Assembly: GCF_030503435.1 (NCBI RefSeq)
Contig: NZ_JAUKPO010000010.1
Location: 124,001-188,000, forward strand
Reading direction: 5' to 3'
Origin: Rhodocytophaga aerolata
GTDB taxonomy: Bacteria; Bacteroidota; Bacteroidia; Cytophagales; 172606-1
Length of the DNA stretch: 64,000 bases
Position numbers and translations under genes: made by a program. The notes under the pieces were generated by a model that did no database searches, had not been told where the DNA came from, and worked only from the letters and a program-made list of their open reading frames with translations. Below are positions 43,926-52,427 of this stretch, one piece after another. Each line of letters begins with the position of its first letter. The stretch's first letter is position 1.

Positions 43926-44861
43926 TTAACTCAACTTTGGTAAGATAGCTTCAATATCCGCTCTGCGGGACTCATACTGTGGAGGCAACAGCAGGCCTGA
44001 ACCTAATTTATCCCAGGGCTCATCAATGCCAAATCCAGGATTATCCGTGGCTATTTCAAATAGTACGCCGCCTGGCTCCCGGAAATAGAGGGAGTAAAAA
44101 TAATTACGGTCTATTTTGTTGGTAATGCTCAGCCCGCTGCGTTCTACTTTGTCGTGGAAGTGCATCAGAATATCTTCGTTTTTTACCCGGAACGCAATAT
44201 GGTGATTGGTACCTGCCCCGCCTATGCCACGTGCTTCATTGGGCAGTTCTACCAGATCAATAGTATTGGCTGTGTCGATGGCATTGGTACTATACCGGTA
44301 GCGGTTTCCGCTTTGCTCCAGTAATGTATATCCGAAAATATTTGTCAGCACAGCGGCGGTTGGCTGCACATTGCGCAAGGTAAGGGTAACGCCATGAAAA
44401 CCTCTGGTAGCTACTTCTCCCTTTACTTCAGCCGTTTCCCAGGGTTTGCGGGTATCCGGATTTTTAGACACAACCAGTTCCAAACGTAAGCCGTCCGGGT
44501 CCTGGAAAGGAAGATAAGCCTCTCCAAACTTTTCAGAAGGTTTACCGAAGCTGACATGGTGCTGCTGAAAACGGTCTATCCAGAAATCGAAACTTCCTTC
44601 CGGCACAGAATACGCTATGTTGGTAGCCATACCTGCTCCGGCACTGCCCCGCCTGGCCCCCTCATACGGAAAAAAAGTGAGGATAGTACCGGCACTGCCT
44701 TTTTCGTCCCCGTAATAGAGATGGTAGGTACCTGGGTCGTCAAAATTCACTGTTTTTTTCAGCAGACGTAGGCCTAACACCTTGGTATAAAAATCCAGGT
44801 TACCTTTGGCTGACCCGGCAATAGCCGTAATGTGATGCAGACCTACTATTTGATTAGTCAT
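43926..44861 (-). CDS. Ring-cleaving VOC dioxygenase (MhqO-like)
   Basis: 311 residues built of two VOC modules. IVGLHHITAIAGSAKGNLDFYTKVLGLRLLKKTVNFDDPGTYHLYYGD and the second-half GAGTNHHIAFRVKNEDIL and SLYFREPGGVLFEIATDNPG show metal His/Glu sites at both modules. The MhqO/PcpA-like family cleaves hydroquinone-type aromatic rings. It is between YceI and the MhqD-like esterase on the same strand, gaps 27 and 63 bp. Confidence 0.88.
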   Translation of the reverse strand: MTNQIVGLHHITAIAGSAKGNLDFYTKVLGLRLLKKTVNFDDPGTYHLYYGDEKGSAGTILTFFPYEGARRGSAGAGMATNIAYSVPEGSFDFWIDRFQQHHVSFGKPSEKFGEAYLPFQDPDGLRLELVVSKNPDTRKPWETAEVKGEVATRGFHGVTLTLRNVQPTAAVLTNIFGYTLLEQSGNRYRYSTNAIDTANTIDLVELPNEARGIGGAGTNHHIAFRVKNEDILMHFHDKVERSGLSITNKIDRNYFYSLYFREPGGVLFEIATDNPGFGIDEPWDKLGSGLLLPPQYESRRADIEAILPKLS

Positions 44862-44888
44862 GATTGAAAATACCTCCTGTTGTTAAAT

Positions 44889-45425
44889 TTAGTTTTGTTT
44901 TACCAGCTGAACTTCGGCCAGTAATTTAATTTCGTCGCTTACCACCACGCTGCCAGCTTCTGTTACGGCATTCCAGGTTAAGCCAAATTCTTTCCGGTTA
45001 ATTTTTCCACTCACGGTAAAACCAGCTTTGGTCTGGCCATATGGGTCAACTACAATACCGCCAAACTCTACATCTACGGTTACTGGTTTGGTAATGTCAC
45101 GAATTGTCAGATCGCCATGAAGTTTGTATTTATCTCCACCTACTTTCTCGTACTTGTTTCCGACAAAGCGTACCTGGTTAAACTGTTCTGCATGAAAGAA
45201 ATCAGCTGATTTCAGGTGAGTATCGCGTTGCTCGTTATTGGTATCAATTGAGTTAACATCGGCTGTAAACACTACTTTGCCTGCACTGGAAAACTCAGCA
45301 TTGTCTGTTTCTGCTTCTACATTGAATTTTTTAAAATACCCGGTAACCGTGGTGATCATTAAGTGCTTTACCTTGAACTGAACTTCACTGTGTGTAGGAT
45401 CTGAAATCCATTTAATAGTTGCCAT
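44889..45425 (-). CDS. YceI-family lipid/quinone-binding protein
   Basis: 178 residues without signal peptide. WISDPTHSEVQFKVKHLMITTVTGYFKKF and GDLTIRDITKPVTVDVEFGG with the C-terminal GKINRKEFGLTWN are the YceI lipocalin-like motifs. Members bind isoprenoid quinones. It starts the leftward operon followed by the MhqO- and MhqD-like genes, so quinone stress is a plausible theme. The upstream palindrome fits repression. Confidence 0.9.
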   Translation of the reverse strand: MATIKWISDPTHSEVQFKVKHLMITTVTGYFKKFNVEAETDNAEFSSAGKVVFTADVNSIDTNNEQRDTHLKSADFFHAEQFNQVRFVGNKYEKVGGDKYKLHGDLTIRDITKPVTVDVEFGGIVVDPYGQTKAGFTVSGKINRKEFGLTWNAVTEAGSVVVSDEIKLLAEVQLVKQN

Positions 45426-45469
45426 AGTCGTAAATGTTTAATTGTTGTGTGATGATTAATATGTGTATG

Positions 45470-45477
45470 CAAATATA
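45470..45477 (-). promoter_or_regulatory. -7 element of the YceI-MhqO-MhqD operon
   Basis: On the minus strand TATATTTG is a full TAnnTTTG match, predicting a start near 45466. Confidence 0.5.
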
Positions 45478-45487
45478 TAATTAATGA

Positions 45488-45510
45488 TTGTATATACAAC
45501 TAATGTACAT
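45488..45510. promoter_or_regulatory. Palindromic operator candidates
   Basis: TTGTATATACAA (45488-45499) is a perfect 12-bp palindrome and ATGTACAT (45503-45510) a second. They lie just upstream of the -7 element, where a MarR/MhqR-like repressor would block RNA polymerase. No repressor gene is adjacent. Confidence 0.5.
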
Positions 45511-45652
45511 ACATATATTTTTATAATATAGTTCATCTAGTCTGCAATGTATGCCAGACATCTAGTAAGCGTGCTATAGATACTTATCTCAGGCAATCTC
45601 ATGTTGCAAACTGAAAGAGATAAATCCGAAAGAATGTTTATGGAGTATACGG

Positions 45653-46474
45653 CTAGTTGTTTTTCAAAGGTTTGGTGAAATCCGGTTTTATAAGTTGCAA
45701 GGCTTGTCTGGCATCAATATAGGTAGACAATTCTTTCAGGGAGATTACCTGGTAATGATTAGCATGGAGGTATTGCAGGTATTGTTTAAACTGAGCAGGC
45801 GTAGTAGTTACCCAGGGGTGTTCATAATCGGGCACGCCGTGTAAAGTGAGCACCACAACTCTGCCATTTGCTGCCTGCCTGAAGGCATCCATAATCTGCC
45901 CCATATTCTCCTGGGTGGTAGCCCAGCTGGGGATCAGGTAGGGATGGTCTGTCAGCGGATTATAGGGGCGGCTCCCTCCTGCCCTGGCAAACAAATACCC
46001 GCGTTGCTGTAAAGTTTCCAATGACTGGGGCGTGAGGTCATAGCCTGGATAGGCAAAAGTCAGTGGTTTACCTAGTTGCAGGGAATCGCATTTGTGTTCG
46101 ATATAGGCTAACTGGCTGGCAAATTCATCGTGTGTAAGGCGGCTAGGGCCTTTGTGTGTATGCGTATGGTTAGCTACTTCAAATCCCATTTTTCCCAGGT
46201 GCTGTATCTGTTTCCAGGTCATGTATTTGGTGGTATCCTGGTAATTAGGCGGAAACTCACAGACAAAGAAGGTTGCATTAAAGCCATATTCTTTTAGCAA
46301 AGGGGCCACATAGGTATAGTGTGTTACCGGGGCATCGTCGAACGTAAGAACCACTAGTTTGTCTGGAATAGGTTTCTTCACAATCTGTGCATTACCAGGA
46401 AAGGCAAGGCCTAGAATACTCATGAACAGAATCAGTAATTTCCCGATAGGTAGTTTGTAAAAATATGGATACAT
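45653..46474 (-). CDS. Secreted polysaccharide deacetylase
   Basis: 273 residues. Signal peptide ends GNAQ. The NodB domain has LVVLTFDDAPVTHYTYVAP (catalytic Asp pair), GFEVANHTHTHKGPSRLTHDE (His-x3-His metal ligands), LTFAYPGYD and VVLTLHGVPD (late His). The family removes acetyl groups from chitin, peptidoglycan or other polysaccharides. It is in tandem with the GH43-like lipoprotein gene, 30 bp apart, as one carbohydrate unit. Confidence 0.9.
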   Translation of the reverse strand: MYPYFYKLPIGKLLILFMSILGLAFPGNAQIVKKPIPDKLVVLTFDDAPVTHYTYVAPLLKEYGFNATFFVCEFPPNYQDTTKYMTWKQIQHLGKMGFEVANHTHTHKGPSRLTHDEFASQLAYIEHKCDSLQLGKPLTFAYPGYDLTPQSLETLQQRGYLFARAGGSRPYNPLTDHPYLIPSWATTQENMGQIMDAFRQAANGRVVVLTLHGVPDYEHPWVTTTPAQFKQYLQYLHANHYQVISLKELSTYIDARQALQLIKPDFTKPLKNN

Positions 46475-46504
46475 GCTAAATACGTGTTAGGTGGAATAAA
46501 TGGA

Positions 46505-47620
46505 TTAGGGTTGGGTGTATCGCAGATCTTTGGAGGTAGCCAGCGCAATTACCCGGCCTTGGGAACCAACAGCCGTATAAAAATGATATACGGTTCCCTG
46601 CCATTTGATAACCCAGGGTTTGTGGGCATAGGTACTGTCATACGGTACTGACGGAGCTATTAAGTCTTCCCCTTCCCAGTCTGTCCAGTGCACTAAATCA
46701 TACGAGCAGGCAAACCGGTCAAAGGCACCTGGTTTCCAGAAAGCTCCGAAATAAAATAGCACATACAGGTCATTGATTTTAGCAATCTGGGCATCGCCAC
46801 AGATGCCGGCTTTTCTGGTTAGAATGGGTGCATCTCCCAACCGTTTCCAGGTAGTCATATCTTCTGATACAGCCATAGCAATACTTTCATAGTCTGCTTG
46901 TTTCCCTTTGGCATTGTAATACATCACAAACGGATAGCCGGTAAGCTTTTCTTTATCTTCTATAATTAAACTTTTATAAATCGTTAAGTTATCGAACCAG
47001 CGGGCAGCGGAATCTACAGGAGCCAATACTGGCCTTGGGAATCGGCTCCATTCACTGGCAGAAGTTACGTCACTTGTACTGGCCATACCCACGGCTAACC
47101 GGCCTGCTTCGTAGCCTTCTTTCTCCCCTCCCAGGTATGATAGCCAGTAGTTGTCCTTGTAAGTAGCTACTTCATAGTTTCCTTCCCAGGTAATGTTTAC
47201 CAACGATACATAGCCTGCCTTCTGGCTGGCATCCCAGGTATTTTGTGTATAAGAGAGTATTTTTCCATTCGTTTGCCAATGGAGCAGATCGTCACTTTGC
47301 GCCAGGTAGGTTTCGTAGCCTTGTCCGTCAAATACAATATAGGTCATATACCACCGGTTACGGAACCGGAAAATGGTAGGGCTATCTATCAATTTGGTGG
47401 TATCGGGATGTTTTAGCACAATACCATACTTGTAGGGTGTTTTGATTTCCTCATAAATCTTCTGCATGGTTTCCCCAGATACTTTTTTACCTGGCGGGCT
47501 TGTTTGCTTCCCAGTACAGGATACCAGCAACAGCAGTAAACTCATGCCTAACAGGCATAACGTGTTGCTGACAGGAAGTCTGGTTGCTGAGGAAAAACGT
47601 GTAGAGTTGTTTGCTTGCAT
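46505..47620 (-). CDS. Lipoprotein beta-propeller glycosidase, GH43/GH32-like
   Basis: 371 residues. Lipobox LLVSC near residue 35. The sequence has a five-bladed beta-propeller feel: SPTIFRFRNRWYMTYIVFDG, YLAQSDDLLHWQ, WDASQKAGYVSLVNITWEGNYEVATYKDNYWLSYLGG and GDAQIAKINDLYVLFYFGAFW. Acidic residues at blade edges suit furanosidase-type enzymes, but the substrate is not inferable. It is expressed with the deacetylase gene. Confidence 0.7.
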   Translation of the reverse strand: MQANNSTRFSSATRLPVSNTLCLLGMSLLLLLVSCTGKQTSPPGKKVSGETMQKIYEEIKTPYKYGIVLKHPDTTKLIDSPTIFRFRNRWYMTYIVFDGQGYETYLAQSDDLLHWQTNGKILSYTQNTWDASQKAGYVSLVNITWEGNYEVATYKDNYWLSYLGGEKEGYEAGRLAVGMASTSDVTSASEWSRFPRPVLAPVDSAARWFDNLTIYKSLIIEDKEKLTGYPFVMYYNAKGKQADYESIAMAVSEDMTTWKRLGDAPILTRKAGICGDAQIAKINDLYVLFYFGAFWKPGAFDRFACSYDLVHWTDWEGEDLIAPSVPYDSTYAHKPWVIKWQGTVYHFYTAVGSQGRVIALATSKDLRYTQP

Positions 47621-47798
47621 GCGTTAACGTATGCAGCAATATGTAAAAAATAGATGGATGTGTCCAGCGGACTGAAAAATTTACACTTCCCAGAAGTCTA
47701 TAAAAAATAATTTCGGTTTACTTGTGACTTTTTGCTCCTGCTTGCATTCTATGAGTGAAGGGAACACCGGCTAATCTGTACTTCTAACATATGTATCT

Positions 47799-48335
47799 TT
47801 GGACGAACATCTACTTATTGAAGCTGCTAAAAAAGATTTAACTCAATTCAGCAGGCTGTATGATTTGTATTTTGAGCGAATTTTCAGATTTGTCTACCGC
47901 CGGACAGATGATGAAATGGTAGCAGATGACCTCACTTCTCAAACGTTTCTCCAGGCAATGACACATTTAGCTGCCTACGAATACAGGCGTGTCTCCTTTG
48001 CTGCCTGGCTCTACAAAATAGCCATGAATGAGATACATCAATATTACCGGAAAACAAAAGCTACCCCCCTTTTCAGTCTGGACCAGCACTTACTAGAAAC
48101 CCTGATGGAAGAAGGAGGATCTATAGTTCGGGAGGAGAACCTACAGGAACTCACAAAATTCCTTGAACAGTTACCCAGCCACGAAATCACTATGCTGCAA
48201 CTCCGCTTTTTTGAAAGCAAATCGTTTAAAGAAATCGCCTACATCCTGGATATGAAAGAGAGTGCTGCGAAGATGTGTACCTACCGGGCAATACAGAAAT
48301 TAAAAAAACACTTTGCTCAACTTACCGGCAACTAA
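47799..48335 (+). CDS. ECF-type RNA polymerase sigma factor
   Basis: 178 residues from TTG 47799 (no in-frame ATG fits). Region 2 is LYDLYFERIFRFVYRRT, DDEMVADDLTSQTFLQAM and FAAWLYKIAMNEIHQYYR; region 4 is LPSHEITMLQLRFFESKSFKEIAYILDMKESAAKMCTYRAIQKL. The next gene, 4 bp downstream, encodes a membrane protein with a single helix that probably acts as its anti-sigma partner. Confidence 0.9.
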   Translation: MDEHLLIEAAKKDLTQFSRLYDLYFERIFRFVYRRTDDEMVADDLTSQTFLQAMTHLAAYEYRRVSFAAWLYKIAMNEIHQYYRKTKATPLFSLDQHLLETLMEEGGSIVREENLQELTKFLEQLPSHEITMLQLRFFESKSFKEIAYILDMKESAAKMCTYRAIQKLKKHFAQLTGN

Positions 48336-48339
48336 TTGT

Positions 48340-49992
48340 ATGAAGCAACATGAAATTAAGATTCGAAAACAAAGTTTAGATACAGAAAGGATTCTGGCCA
48401 GGAAGAATTTTACCCAGCTCATGCACCGCTACCAGCGTACCAGATTCCGGCATCGGATGAGGTATGCAACCGGATTTTCCGGTGCGGTAGTTCTGTTGCT
48501 TACTATTATTTATTTTCTTTTTCAATCTCCGGCAGCCCTTACATCCGGCTCTCCGGAAAAAGTAGCTACTCATACACCATCACCTAAACAAACTCCTTCT
48601 ATGGAGTCACTCCGGCCCAAGGATTCTATCCAAGGGAAGCAGCCACCGGTTATAGATAGCACAGTAGAATTGCATACGGAGGCAAAGAAAATTGAGAAAA
48701 GAACACCAGGAAAATCGGTTCAAACAGAAAAAGATACCTTAGCAAAAATCCGGGCAGAAGTCATGCCTGCCCAGACGCAAAACCTGGATGAGTTTCTGGC
48801 TTCTTTTATTGATAAGCCCCAGTTTTTTACTCTAGACGCAACTAAAGATACCGTACTTACAGGCAGCCAGGGAACCGTGGTAGAAATTCCGGCGAACAGC
48901 TTTATGTTTGAGAATGGACAGCCCGACCCTAATAAGGTAGTTTTTCAGATACAAGAATTCTACAAACCCTCCGACATGGTGCTTGCCGGCTTAACTACGA
49001 CCAGTAATGGGTCGCCGCTGGAGAGTGGCGGAATGGTTAATATAACTGCTTCAGTGGAAGAAAAGCCGGTCTATTTGAAAAAAGATAAGCAGCTAACCCT
49101 GAAATTCCCTTTCAAAGGTAAAAAGAAACCCATGAAACTGTTTACTGGCGAAAAACCGGCTTCTGGTACGGTCAACTGGCTACTTGCCCAGGCAGATCTA
49201 ACCCAGGAATCACCCATTTTCCAGGTAGTCGAACAACAACCTACCTTTGAAGGAGGCATGAAAGCATTCAATGAATATATTAAAAACAATCTCAGCTATC
49301 CTGTGGAAGCTCGCCGGGATGGCATTCAGGGTAAAGTATACATACAATTTGTTGTGGAACCAGATGGCAGTTTGAGCAATATTCAGATTCTAAAAGGCAT
49401 ACATGAAGCCTGTGACCGGGAAGCAGTCAGGCTAATTGAGAACTCCCCCAACTGGATTCCAGGCAAGCAGGGCGGTGTACCCGTAAGAGTACGAATGGCT
49501 ATACCGGTGTCATTTATACTTGACGGGGAACCCACTTCACCGAATGAGAACGTACTTACTCAACCCAGGCAATCTACCAGCAAAAAGCCTTCAACCGGAA
49601 ATACCAAAGATGCAGATTACTACTATATTCTGAAAAGCAACAAGCTTGGCTGGGTAAACTGCGATTACTTCCTTGTTTTAACCGGCCAGAAAACAAGCTT
49701 GCAGGTACCTCTACCAGAAGATAAAAAAGCTTCGGTGGTGGTTATTTTCAAAAACTACAAATCTGTATTACCAGCTAACCGCCGCTCGGGAGCAACCCTG
49801 ATTTTTGACGGAATTCCGGTAAATGAAAAACTAGTGGTTTTGGGTTTGAAGCTGGTAAATGAGGTGCCTATGATAGCCTTCCACGAAACCAGTTTAACTC
49901 AATCGCCTGCTGAACAACTGGCCCTGGAATTTAAGCCCACCACTAAAAAAGAATTTAACACTCAATTAAAAAAGCTACTGGATACAAAATAG
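48340..49992 (+). CDS. Membrane-anchored protein with TonB C-terminal domain
   Basis: 550 residues from ATG 48340. A cytoplasmic N-terminus (about 1-45) leads to one helix (AVVLLLTIIYFLF), a Pro/Ser-rich linker, a domain with DATKDTVLTGSQGTVVEIPANSF, a TonB_C domain (about 310-400: VEARRDGIQGKVYIQFVVEPDGSLSNIQILKGIHEACDREAVRLI) and a further C-terminal domain. The arrangement looks like an anti-sigma factor fused to a TonB-like energy transducer. It follows the ECF sigma gene by 4 bp, so sigma regulation by an outer-membrane signal is suggested. Confidence 0.7.
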   Translation: MKQHEIKIRKQSLDTERILARKNFTQLMHRYQRTRFRHRMRYATGFSGAVVLLLTIIYFLFQSPAALTSGSPEKVATHTPSPKQTPSMESLRPKDSIQGKQPPVIDSTVELHTEAKKIEKRTPGKSVQTEKDTLAKIRAEVMPAQTQNLDEFLASFIDKPQFFTLDATKDTVLTGSQGTVVEIPANSFMFENGQPDPNKVVFQIQEFYKPSDMVLAGLTTTSNGSPLESGGMVNITASVEEKPVYLKKDKQLTLKFPFKGKKKPMKLFTGEKPASGTVNWLLAQADLTQESPIFQVVEQQPTFEGGMKAFNEYIKNNLSYPVEARRDGIQGKVYIQFVVEPDGSLSNIQILKGIHEACDREAVRLIENSPNWIPGKQGGVPVRVRMAIPVSFILDGEPTSPNENVLTQPRQSTSKKPSTGNTKDADYYYILKSNKLGWVNCDYFLVLTGQKTSLQVPLPEDKKASVVVIFKNYKSVLPANRRSGATLIFDGIPVNEKLVVLGLKLVNEVPMIAFHETSLTQSPAEQLALEFKPTTKKEFNTQLKKLLDTK

Positions 49993-50017
49993 CCAGGCCA
50001 CGATATGCCCGATGAGC

Positions 50018-50857
50018 TTACTCAAAAATAATGGTTTTGTTTCCGTAAATGAACACCCTGTCTTCCAGAACCAGTTTTAAGGCTTTTGCCAGCACCAGTT
50101 TTTCCACATCCTTACCGGCCATAGCCATCTGGGCGGTACTCTGGCTATGATTTACATGGGTTACATCCTGCGTAATAATGGGGCCTTCGTCCAGGTTATC
50201 ATTGACAAAATGGGCTGTGGCTCCTATAATTTTTACGCCCCGGTTATAGGCCTGGCGGTAGGGATTGGCCCCAATAAAAGCAGGCAAAAAGGAATGGTGA
50301 ATGTTAATTATTTTGTTGGGAAACCGCTGCGTAAATCCGGGCGTTAACACCCGCATAAATTTGGCAAGGATCAGGTAATCTGGCTGGTAAGTTTGGATAA
50401 CCGCTGCTAGCTGTTCTTCATGTGTCTCCCGGCTGATGCCCTCATGCGATATATAATGAAAGGGTACGCCAAATTGCCCGGCTAAGGGCTCCAATACCTG
50501 GTGGTTACCAATAACCGCCCGGATATTCATAGGCAATTCCCTAAATGCATGCCGGATCAGCAGATCACTTACACAATGATGTTCTTTGGTTACCAGGATA
50601 ACTACATTTTTTACTTGTTTAGCCGTAAGGTAGATCCGGGCCGTGTTGGGCAGAATCCCTTGCAGCCCGTACATAATTTTGTCCGGATTGGTCTTGCCTG
50701 AAAACACAGTACGCATAAAAAATTGCCCATTCTCCTTGTCTACAAACTCATCGTTGCGGATAATGTTGAGCTGATTGTGGTAGAGCACCCCGGTAATTTT
50801 ATGCACCAAGCCTGTTTCATCCGGGCAGTCTATCCGCAAAATATATTCATCAGGCAT
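50018..50857 (-). CDS. purU: Formyltetrahydrofolate deformylase
   Basis: 279 residues. An N-terminal ACT domain (about 3-80: YILRIDCPDETGLVHKITGVLYHNQ) is followed by a formyltransferase-type catalytic domain with HHCVSDLLI, IGNHQVLEPLA, NIHHSFLPAFIGANPYRQAYNRGVKIIGATAHFVNDNLDEGPII (catalytic His and Asp). PurU hydrolyses 10-formyl-THF to formate and THF, balancing C1 and purine metabolism. Convergent with the TonB-C gene, 25 bp between. Confidence 0.95.
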   Translation of the reverse strand: MPDEYILRIDCPDETGLVHKITGVLYHNQLNIIRNDEFVDKENGQFFMRTVFSGKTNPDKIMYGLQGILPNTARIYLTAKQVKNVVILVTKEHHCVSDLLIRHAFRELPMNIRAVIGNHQVLEPLAGQFGVPFHYISHEGISRETHEEQLAAVIQTYQPDYLILAKFMRVLTPGFTQRFPNKIINIHHSFLPAFIGANPYRQAYNRGVKIIGATAHFVNDNLDEGPIITQDVTHVNHSQSTAQMAMAGKDVEKLVLAKALKLVLEDRVFIYGNKTIIFE

Positions 50858-50976
50858 AGGCAGACTTGGAAATTTGAAGATTAAACATTAGAAATAGCAC
50901 TGATCCGTATGCTCTATATCCGACTATTCCACAAAATCTTTGTATCAATAAAAATTGAATAGCAATTTGGTTGTAG

Positions 50977-51408
50977 CTACTTTTTAACTATCTCCATACT
51001 AATTATTTTCTGAAAGACAAATGCATGATTATGAGTAAATAAATGACCGCATTTAGCATCTGATATATATTTACCTACTCCTTTAATCAACAAATACATA
51101 GTTTGGGGATTGTGAATCACCGTACTATATTTATCTTTAACATCTTTTGGTTGCTGATTAAAGTTTTTAATATCAAGGCATAAGGGTGGCAAATTTTTAC
51201 AGTTCTCTTTATTTGAACCAAGAAACATATAATCTTTATTAGATCCACTGAAAATTCCTTCAATGTAAACAACTTTATTTAGGTGGGCTGGTAAATCGCA
51301 AAAGCTTACTTTATCAAACCTTTGATATCTGTTTTTATTTGATGGAGCGCAATCCACTAACACAAGCAGACCTAGTAGTGCAGAAATATTTCTGTTCACC
51401 CATCTCAT
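50977..51408 (-). CDS. Small putative lipoprotein, unknown
   Basis: 143 residues from ATG 51408. N-terminal SALLGLLVLVDCAPS provides a lipobox-like Cys. The mature part has cysteines in SFCDLPAHLN, ENCKNLPPLCLDIKNFN and KCGHLFTHNH. A VVYIEGIFSG segment suggests an OB-like beta fold, but no family is recognised. It stands alone. Confidence 0.55.
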   Translation of the reverse strand: MRWVNRNISALLGLLVLVDCAPSNKNRYQRFDKVSFCDLPAHLNKVVYIEGIFSGSNKDYMFLGSNKENCKNLPPLCLDIKNFNQQPKDVKDKYSTVIHNPQTMYLLIKGVGKYISDAKCGHLFTHNHAFVFQKIISMEIVKK

Positions 51409-51464
51409 TTTCAAAAATATTGCAATAGTGAAGCTTATTATACCTATGCTAAAGTAATATCTAC

Positions 51465-52379
51465 TTAATATGCTCCTTTTACTTTCATCGGCAAAACGAA
51501 GACAGATTCAGAGGCCGTAATAAACAGCATATCGCGGTTTTTGCCTCCGAAACACACATTGGCTGTCCATTTGGCAGGCACCTCAATCTGGCCAATCTTT
51601 TCGCCTTTCGGGTTATATATACTTACACCTTTTCCGGCCATATAAATGTTGCCTTGCGTATCGATAGTCATGCCGTCGATTACTTCTTCGGCAAATGGCT
51701 GGCGGTTAGTGAGGCTTCCGTTGGCACCAATATCATATCTGAATATAGCTTTGTTGCCCATATCGGCTACATATAAGTATTTCCCATCCGGGGTGCCAAT
51801 AAGTCCATTGGGTTTTTTTATTTCCATATCCACTAAAACCGGCTCTTTTTTGCCTTTAGCTAAATAATAAAGCTTTTCTCCGTTCATTCCTGGATCAGGG
51901 CTTTTCCGCTCCCAATACTCCCTTTGAAAATACGGATCAGTGAAGTAAATGCCGCCTTTTGGGTCAATCCATAGGTCATTTGGCCCATTGAATGTGTGCC
52001 CTTGATAGTCTTTTAACAACACCGTCACCTGGCCTTTTGGGCTGATAGACCAGAGTTCATTTTTCTCATCTGCACACGTAATCAGGTTGCCTTGCTTGTC
52101 GAAAAACATGCCATTGGAGCGGCCGGCTTTATCCAGAAACACAGACAATTTTCCATCGGTACTATACTTCCATATCTTATTATTGGGCTGGTCGGTAAAG
52201 TATACATTGCCTTGCTTATCTACTGCCGGGCCTTCTGTAAAACTGAACTGGCTGGATACCAGCTTGGGAGTAGCTTCTCCAGCTACCAAGGAACTCAGCT
52301 CCTGGCTATAGGTAGTTATAGATAGGCTAACCAGCAACAACAAGATCAGGCTTCGTATAGGGGTGAAAGGGTTTTTCAT
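51465..52379 (-). CDS. SMP-30/gluconolactonase-type secreted propeller
   Basis: 304 residues with signal peptide (LILLLLVSLSITTYSQ). FSFTEGPAVDKQGNVYFTDQPNNKIWKYSTDGKLSVFLD, NGPNDLWIDPKGGIYFTDP and KKPNGLIGTPDGKYLYVADMG are SMP-30/LRE motifs with acidic and Asn metal ligands (E, N, D). Members hydrolyse sugar lactones. The next gene leftward-upstream is an alpha-galactosidase, 48 bp away, so both may act on plant sugars. Confidence 0.88.
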   Translation of the reverse strand: MKNPFTPIRSLILLLLVSLSITTYSQELSSLVAGEATPKLVSSQFSFTEGPAVDKQGNVYFTDQPNNKIWKYSTDGKLSVFLDKAGRSNGMFFDKQGNLITCADEKNELWSISPKGQVTVLLKDYQGHTFNGPNDLWIDPKGGIYFTDPYFQREYWERKSPDPGMNGEKLYYLAKGKKEPVLVDMEIKKPNGLIGTPDGKYLYVADMGNKAIFRYDIGANGSLTNRQPFAEEVIDGMTIDTQGNIYMAGKGVSIYNPKGEKIGQIEVPAKWTANVCFGGKNRDMLFITASESVFVLPMKVKGAY

Positions 52380-52427
52380 AAAATGTGTTTAAAGTTAGGG
52401 TAGATAGATAAGTATGAGTAAAAGTAG

